64,000 nucleotides of DNA. Source: Pseudomonas sp. Irchel s3h17. Its GTDB lineage: Bacteria; Pseudomonadota; Gammaproteobacteria; Pseudomonadales; Pseudomonadaceae. The position numbers and the translations under genes were made by a program. The stretch is from NCBI RefSeq assembly GCF_900187505.1, contig NZ_FYDL01000001.1, positions 62,001 through 126,000 on the forward strand, given 5' to 3'. This document shows, one piece after another, positions 63,447 to 64,000 of this stretch (position 1 is its first letter; every line of letters begins with the position of its first letter). Below the pieces are notes generated by a model that saw nothing but the letters and a program-made list of their open reading frames with translations, was not told where the DNA came from and searched no databases.

Positions 63447-64000
63447 ACACCGGCACTCCGTGTCGGCGCCTGGTACTGGCGGCTCATGCTGAGCCCGTTC
63501 GGGGTTTCCCGTGGTGGCTGCGACTGGACGCCGGACAAGGCCTTGAGCACCTCCTGGCTGGCACCGAAGGCTTGCAACCGGCCTTCGTTGAGGACCAGCA
63601 ACTTGTCTGCCTGGGCCAGGGCTGAGGAGCGATGGGTCACCAGCACCACACTGGTGCCCTGGGCTTTCATCTGCGCAATGGCACTGGCCAGTGCCGCTTC
63701 ACCGACGGTATCGAGGTTGGAATTCGGTTCGTCGAGCACCACCAGGCTCGGGCCGCCATACAGCGCCCGGGCCAGGGCCACGCGCTGCTTCTGGCCGCCG
63801 GACAGACCGCTGCCATCATCCCCCAGGCGGGTGTCGTAACCCTGGGGCAGGCGCAGGATCAGCTCGTGCACGCCCGCCTGTTGCGCCGCCTCGACGATTT
63901 TCTGCGGATCGGCCTGGCGAAAGCGCGCGATGTTCTCGGCCACGGTGCCGCTGAACAGTTCGATCGCCTGCGGCAGGTAGCCGATGTAAGGGCCAAGGTC
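63443..64000 (-). CDS. aprD: Type I secretion ABC transporter AprD, C-terminal part
   Basis: The frame runs off the window edge at 64000, so only the last 185 or so residues of the ATPase domain are seen: [20 protein letters not shown] (Q-loop region), signature [15 protein letters not shown], Walker [13 protein letters not shown] and the [10 protein letters not shown] switch. The transmembrane domains lie outside. It energises export of the RTX enzymes. Confidence 0.9.
   Translation of the reverse strand, partial: DLGPYIGYLPQAIELFSGTVAENIARFRQADPQKIVEAAQQAGVHELILRLPQGYDTRLGDDGSGLSGGQKQRVALARALYGGPSLVVLDEPNSNLDTVGEAALASAIAQMKAQGTSVVLVTHRSSALAQADKLLVLNEGRLQAFGASQEVLKALSGVQSQPPRETPNGLSMSRQYQAPTRSAGV

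Overview
The window is chromosomal DNA of a Pseudomonas from the fluorescens group. This rests on high GC, the REP-type palindromes in intergenic gaps, an arginine transaminase (aru) locus in the gene order I recall from P. aeruginosa, and an aprDEF-prtA-prtB-lipase secretion locus typical of fluorescens-group species. All identifications come from reading sequence and from memory of the families; no database search was run.

Layout. (1) 0-3.5 kb: a scar-like region with a KfrA-type coiled-coil DNA-binding protein, a LysR 5' fragment joined tail-to-tail to a flavin monooxygenase 5' fragment, a REP doublet and a lone tyrosine recombinase. (2) 3.5-8 kb: stress and housekeeping genes (phosphoribosyltransferase, MscS-type channel, tandem universal stress protein, flavodoxin-fold quinone reductase) with a LysR C-terminal remnant. 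(3) 8.1-23 kb, all minus strand: the aru cluster. A TetR regulator and a response regulator/periplasmic binding protein/hybrid kinase set are followed by permease, enoyl-CoA hydratase, acyl-CoA dehydrogenase, ADP-forming acyl-CoA synthetase, aruI, aruH and an aldehyde dehydrogenase. AruH, AruI and the dehydrogenase together would convert arginine via 2-ketoarginine to 4-guanidinobutyrate. An arginine-containing 24-codon leader ORF precedes the permease. (4) 23.1-26.8 kb: an orphan VasX/BTH_I2691-type T6SS effector gene with a DUF6708 membrane-protein partner, next to a cupin-regulator remnant. (5) 27-45.2 kb: a large amine-related cluster made of an AraC-regulated gamma-glutamylation arm (PuuA-like ligase, PotF-like binding protein, PuuB-like oxidase), a minus-strand nine-gene operon (PotF/H/I/G-type transporter, glycosyltransferase, two cupins, AmgK-like kinase, aldehyde dehydrogenase), and a plus-strand arm (GntR regulator, second glycosyltransferase, second FAD oxidase, third cupin).

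(6) 45.3-49.8 kb: a GNAT acetyltransferase, then a VRR-NUC nuclease and a nuclease-helicase of the DinG/XPD type, translationally overlapping and preceded by a good LexA-box candidate. (7) 49.9-50.8 kb: two small lipoproteins. (8) 50.9 kb to the end, minus strand: type I secretion system aprD (cut by the window edge), aprE, aprF, then two autotransporter subtilases and two RTX lipases, which together form an exoenzyme secretion locus.

The best candidate for an undescribed system is region 5. Two paralogous MGT-family glycosyltransferases, both lacking the usual N-terminal catalytic histidine and the donor-binding glutamine by eye alignment, sit in two facing operons with three paralogous cupins, a sugar-kinase-like phosphotransferase and a complete polyamine-type transporter. 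This suggests import and glycosyl or phosphoryl modification plus oxidation of an unknown amine.
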